Positions 11,430 through 14,813 of a DNA stretch of 14,813 nt are shown here, piece after piece. The position numbers were made by a program, and so were the translations under genes. Every line of letters starts with the position of its first letter. Positions within the stretch are counted from its first letter, which is position 1. The notes under the pieces were generated by a model that was given only the letters and a program-made list of their open reading frames with translations, was not told where the DNA came from and did not search any database. This DNA is from Limnoglobus sp043780595 (lineage in GTDB: Bacteria; Planctomycetota; Planctomycetia; Gemmatales; Gemmataceae), in NCBI GenBank assembly GCA_043780595.1, contig JAYWCL010000248.1:1-14813 (forward strand), in the 5' to 3' direction.

Positions 11430-13262
11430 GTGTCGCAAGTGCAATCCTCGTTGAAGTTCAATCTCCGGACGCCGGGCCAACCTGCGCCGACGCAAATGGC
11501 GAGCGGCACGAAGCTCGTCGGCGATTATGGCCTACCGCCCGCTGCCCATGCCGTCGTATGCGAACTCATCGAATACGATCTCATCGATCGCGATGCCATC
11601 CGCGATTTTTCCTCGCGGCTCGGTGCGCATCTTTCGCAATTGTCCACGCGGGAAAAAGCCCTCGCCGCGCTCGTTCACGATGGTCGCCTCACGCCATTTC
11701 AGCGCGACCGGGTGGCCGCAGGGGCCACGTATTCGCTCGCGCTCGGGCCGTATCGCGTGCAGGAACGGATCAACGGCGGTACCGTCGGCGTGGTCTTTCG
11801 CGCGACGCACATTTCGTTGAAGCGGAATGTCGCGCTGAAGGTGTTGCCCGTCGACGACAGCGTGCCCGCCGATGCAATTGCACGATTCTGGACCGAAATC
11901 GAACTCCTATCGCGAATCGCGCACCCGAACGTCGTCGGCATCTACGATGCGGGTAAAGTCGAGCCGCCGGATCGCATTCTCCCGACCTTGCTGTACGCGG
12001 CGCTCGAGTTGGCAACGGGTGGCGACTTGGAACAATACGTCATCGAGCACGGCCAACAATCGGTGCCGATTGCGTGCGAATGGGGTCGGCAAATTGCGGC
12101 CGGGTTGCACATCACGCACGCGCACAACCTCGTTCACCGCGACTTGAAACCGAGCAACATTCTACTGACCGACGATCGTCAGGCGAAGATTACCGACTTC
12201 GGCCTCGCCCGCCACTTTGCCAGCAACATAACGAACGCCGGGCGGTTACTCGGCAGCGTCGAGTTCATGGCCCCCGAACAGGCCAGCGACCCCACGACCG
12301 TCGGCCCCGCGTCGGATGTGTACAGCTTGGGCGCGATCCTGTTCTGGGTACTTACGGGCGAATTGCCGTACCTGGGCACCAATAATATCGCCGATGCGCT
12401 GACGGCGATTCGCAAACAACCGCCGCGTCGGCTTCGCGATCTACTCGCCTCCGCGCCCGATGCGCTCGATCAGTTAATCGCGAAGATGATGAGCCGCAAC
12501 CCCGCGAATCGGCCCACGGCGGCTGTCACCGCTACCGAACTGGCGAAGTTCGCTGCCAATCCATCGCATCCCGACGCTCTCGCGGAACTTCAGAATACGC
12601 TGCGCGTTCGCGATGCGATGGCACACGATGCCGCCGATTCGGTGCTGACCGTATTGGGCCGCGTGGCCGAATTTGCGGGGGAACCGCCGAGCCGAACGCG
12701 ACGCCATCAGGAATACGTGCGGGCGTTGGCAACGGCACTTTCGCGACGCCCTAACTGGTCGATCTACCTCGATGGCCGTGCTGTGACCGAAGTCGTGCGA
12801 TGCGTGCCGATCCGCAACATCGGGATGCTCGGACTTCCCGAAGCGATCTTGCAGAAACGATCCGGTTTGACCTTCGCGGAAAGGGCGATGCTCGATTCGC
12901 ACGTCGAGATTGGCAGCAAGATTCTCAACGAACTCGCGGCGAAACACGGCGACGCATTGCCGTTCCTGCGCGTCGCTCGCAGTGCGGTTCGGCACCATCA
13001 CGAGAAATGGGACGGCACCGGGTTCCCCGACGGTCTGAAGAGCATCGCGATCCCACACGCCGCCCGATTGATCGCCGTCGCCGAAGCCTACGATGCCCTG
13101 CGGCGCGACATGGGCGACATCCCCGGCCTGTCGCACATCGAAACGATCGACGCGCTCAAAGACGAATCCCCCGGCTACTTCGACCCCGCCGTCGTGTCGA
13201 TCCTCGTCGAAATCCAAAAAGAGTTCGAGCAAATCTTCGAGAGTATGCCCGAGGCGATTTGA
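11430..13262 (+). CDS. Ser/Thr protein kinase fused to a degenerate HD-GYP domain
   Basis: A 610-residue protein. Residues about 35-105 are the helical leader typical of Gemmata kinases (ALVHDGRLTPFQRDRV). The kinase domain (about 107-375) keeps the ATP loop (INGGTVGVVFRA), Lys137 in VALKVL, HRDLKPSN (236-243), DFG (256-258) and APE (281-283), so it should be active. Residues about 420-605 are HD-GYP-like: LTFAERAMLDSHVEIGSKIL and HHHEKWDGTGFP (522-533) are well kept. The metal-binding HD dyad is replaced by Arg462-Asn463 (PIRNIGMLGLP), and the late Asp of ADxYDAL is Glu552. Cyclic-di-GMP hydrolysis is therefore unlikely, and a sensing role is possible (inference). No transmembrane segment is seen. 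The GTG at 11430 follows GGGAG by four bases. It converges with the DUF1501 gene three bases away. Confidence 0.9.
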   Translation: MSQVQSSLKFNLRTPGQPAPTQMASGTKLVGDYGLPPAAHAVVCELIEYDLIDRDAIRDFSSRLGAHLSQLSTREKALAALVHDGRLTPFQRDRVAAGATYSLALGPYRVQERINGGTVGVVFRATHISLKRNVALKVLPVDDSVPADAIARFWTEIELLSRIAHPNVVGIYDAGKVEPPDRILPTLLYAALELATGGDLEQYVIEHGQQSVPIACEWGRQIAAGLHITHAHNLVHRDLKPSNILLTDDRQAKITDFGLARHFASNITNAGRLLGSVEFMAPEQASDPTTVGPASDVYSLGAILFWVLTGELPYLGTNNIADALTAIRKQPPRRLRDLLASAPDALDQLIAKMMSRNPANRPTAAVTATELAKFAANPSHPDALAELQNTLRVRDAMAHDAADSVLTVLGRVAEFAGEPPSRTRRHQEYVRALATALSRRPNWSIYLDGRAVTEVVRCVPIRNIGMLGLPEAILQKRSGLTFAERAMLDSHVEIGSKILNELAAKHGDALPFLRVARSAVRHHHEKWDGTGFPDGLKSIAIPHAARLIAVAEAYDALRRDMGDIPGLSHIETIDALKDESPGYFDPAVVSILVEIQKEFEQIFESMPEAI

Positions 13263-13265
13263 ACG

Positions 13266-14591
13266 TCAATACACGCGGTCGATGGTTTGCACGGAACTCG
13301 GCAAGATCGGGTTGGGGCGGTTGCTCACGTCGTAAACCATCGCGTGCGGGTCGAGGCCGAGGTTCTTATAGACGGTCGCGAGGACGTTGGCGTACGGGAT
13401 CGGGTCGTTCTTCGCTTCGCCAGCGATAGCGTCGGTACTGCCAATCACTTGCCCCACGCGCATTCCGCCGCCCGCGAGTAAGGCGGAGTTCACGCGCGCC
13501 CAGTGGTCGCGGCCAGCGTCTTTGTTGATCTTCGGCGTTCGCCCAAATTCGCCCCAAACGCACACGGTGACATCGTCGCTGAGGCCGCGGGCGTAGATGT
13601 CTTCGATCAGTGCCGAGATGCCGCGGTCGAATAGCGGCAGTTGCTTTTTCAGGTACGAAAAGTTGTTGCCGTGCGTGTCCCAGAAACCGTACGCCACTGT
13701 AACGACGCGGGCACCGGCTTCGACGAGGCGACGCGCCATCAGCAGTTGATCGTTCCATTGCGGGGCACCATCGCCGAGGTGCTTGGTCGAGCCGCGGCCA
13801 TAGCGTTCGCGCACCCGTTCGGGTTCCTTCGTCACATCCAACGCATCGACGAGTTTAGAAGACGTGAGCACATCGAACGCGCGATCGTGGAAGGTATCGG
13901 CGCTGATCCCACGCGACGTATCCGCATCGTGTTTGAAGCGGTCCATCGTGGCAAGGAGTTGCTTGCGGCTCGCCAATTGTTCGAGCGGCACCGAGCGATT
14001 TTTCAGCACGGCCACTTCATCGCCATCGACTTTCACAGGTGCTGTACCGCGACCCAACATACCTGCGCCCGGTGTGTTGTACGGCTTGTGCTGCATCGTC
14101 GGCGACAGATCGACGAACGCGGGAACCATCGGGTCGGTCTGGCCGAGCAACTTGGCAACAACCGAGCCGAAGTGCGGTTTGTGTTCGCGTTTGGCGTCGC
14201 CCATCGTGGTGGCGGTGTAGCTCTGATAGCTGCTATGTTCGTCGCGCTGGCCGACGAGCGAACGCAGCACGATCATCTTGTCCGCACAACGGGCGAGGTT
14301 CGGCAGGTGTTCGCCGAACTGCACGCCAGGCAGGCTCGTCGCGATCGGTTTGAACTCACCGCGAACTTCCGACGGCGCAGCGGGCTTGAGGTCGAACGTG
14401 TCTTGGTGCGCCAACCCGCCGGTGAGGTAAACCATGATGACCGACTTCTGCGATTTCCGCCCCGTAGCCGCCTCGGCTTGCATCAGCGATGACAGCGTGA
14501 GGCCGCCCATGCCGAGCGCACCGACTTGCAAGAACGAGCGCCGCGATTGGCCATCGCAGTATCGAGAAGCCAAACCGTTCAGCGTAAACAT
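13266..14591 (-). CDS. Tat-exported DUF1501 family protein
   Basis: A 441-residue member of DUF1501, an alkaline-phosphatase/sulfatase-superfamily-like group strongly expanded in planctomycetes. The N-terminus carries a twin-arginine signal, SRRSFLQ (16-22), followed by a hydrophobic stretch (VGALGMGGLTLSSLM). Family motifs are VIMVYLTGGLAHQDTFDLKP (51-70), GEHLPNLA, SYQSYTATTMG, VAYGFWDTHGNNF, and VCVWGEFGRTP followed by GRDHWAR near the C-terminus. The ATG at 14591 has AAGG eight bases upstream, while the TTG at 14615 adds only eight residues and has less support. These genes usually pair with a DUF1549/DUF1553 cytochrome gene; none is seen here, though the upstream flank ends 222 bases away. 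The function is not established experimentally. Confidence 0.92.
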   Translation of the reverse strand: MFTLNGLASRYCDGQSRRSFLQVGALGMGGLTLSSLMQAEAATGRKSQKSVIMVYLTGGLAHQDTFDLKPAAPSEVRGEFKPIATSLPGVQFGEHLPNLARCADKMIVLRSLVGQRDEHSSYQSYTATTMGDAKREHKPHFGSVVAKLLGQTDPMVPAFVDLSPTMQHKPYNTPGAGMLGRGTAPVKVDGDEVAVLKNRSVPLEQLASRKQLLATMDRFKHDADTSRGISADTFHDRAFDVLTSSKLVDALDVTKEPERVRERYGRGSTKHLGDGAPQWNDQLLMARRLVEAGARVVTVAYGFWDTHGNNFSYLKKQLPLFDRGISALIEDIYARGLSDDVTVCVWGEFGRTPKINKDAGRDHWARVNSALLAGGGMRVGQVIGSTDAIAGEAKNDPIPYANVLATVYKNLGLDPHAMVYDVSNRPNPILPSSVQTIDRVY

Positions 14592-14813
14592 GGCAGGAAC
14601 CTTCGGGAATCGCAACGAGGCAGGCGGGAGTAGCTATAGTGTAGCGGGTTTTCGCGCAGCACGATACCGATTTTTGGCATGGTTCATAGCCAGGTTGCAG
14701 TTTTGCCGAAAAGAACTACCGACAAAGTGGTTTCGGCGTGATTCGATTCGGCCAAAATCGGACGTAAGTCGTTGGTGTGTTAGCTACATTCCGCAATTCG
14801 GGAGTGAGTTCGC
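14592..14813. other. Upstream region of the DUF1501 gene, no gene seen
   Basis: These 222 bases hold no supported ORF or RNA gene. A minus-strand TACACT/TATAG-like stretch near 14635-14643 could contribute to a promoter, but no matching -35 hexamer is seen. Confidence 0.35.

Noticed and set aside
12474..13232. Minus-strand ORF of 252 codons inside the kinase gene
   Set aside because: It is the antisense shadow of the HD-GYP-like region, with no ribosome-binding site or family match.
13641..14492. Plus-strand ORF of 283 codons opposite DUF1501
   Set aside because: It is antisense to all the DUF1501 motifs and has shadow-type composition.
14803..14813. Possible gene start (GTG after GGGAG) at the right edge
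   Set aside because: The spacing is too short and only a few codons are visible, so it cannot be supported.

Overview
The window looks like a chromosomal segment of a planctomycete, most probably of the Gemmataceae (inference). The pointers are a Tat-exported DUF1501 protein, a TPR-fused multiheme cytochrome c, a Ser/Thr kinase whose N-terminal leader is of the Gemmata type, Uma2 and Rpn nuclease-like genes, a bacterial SUI1 gene and moderately high GC. No rRNA, tRNA, CRISPR array, recognisable transposase or phage gene was seen.

Layout. Bases 1-75 are the end of a plus-strand gene. Bases 293-2213 (minus) encode an ABC-exporter ATPase followed by its periplasmic adaptor, with no permease in the window. 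Next come an Rpn-type nuclease-like gene (plus, with a good sigma70-type promoter), miaA (minus) and a Uma2-type nuclease-like gene (minus). A LarA-type nickel-dependent racemase homologue (plus) converges with the multiheme TPR cytochrome (minus). From 11204 down to 6562 five genes lie on the minus strand: a cytochrome c'-like protein, an S23-type four-helix-bundle protein, a SUI1 protein, a 70-residue unknown and the multiheme cytochrome. A kinase/HD-GYP fusion (plus) and a DUF1501 protein (minus) converge at 13262/13266. No gene-free stretch exceeds about 225 bases.

The most unusual structure is at 9813-10449. The small S23-type gene lies between two direct arrays of exactly nine 7-base repeats (63 bp each). 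Beside the upstream array is a third array in opposite orientation and two copies of a 31-base hairpin-containing unit, one of which includes the stop codon of the cytochrome c'-like gene. The other array ends about eight bases before the SUI1 start codon and forms a hairpin where the ribosome-binding site should be. This looks like a compact inserted unit.

Other points of interest are SUI1 fused to what looks like a dead low-molecular-weight phosphatase domain, a kinase fused to an HD-GYP domain that has lost its HD dyad, and an ABC ATPase/adaptor pair without a permease. The genes do not form one pathway. The two cytochromes and the racemase suggest cell-envelope redox and hydroxyacid metabolism, and the others are housekeeping or lineage-specific.
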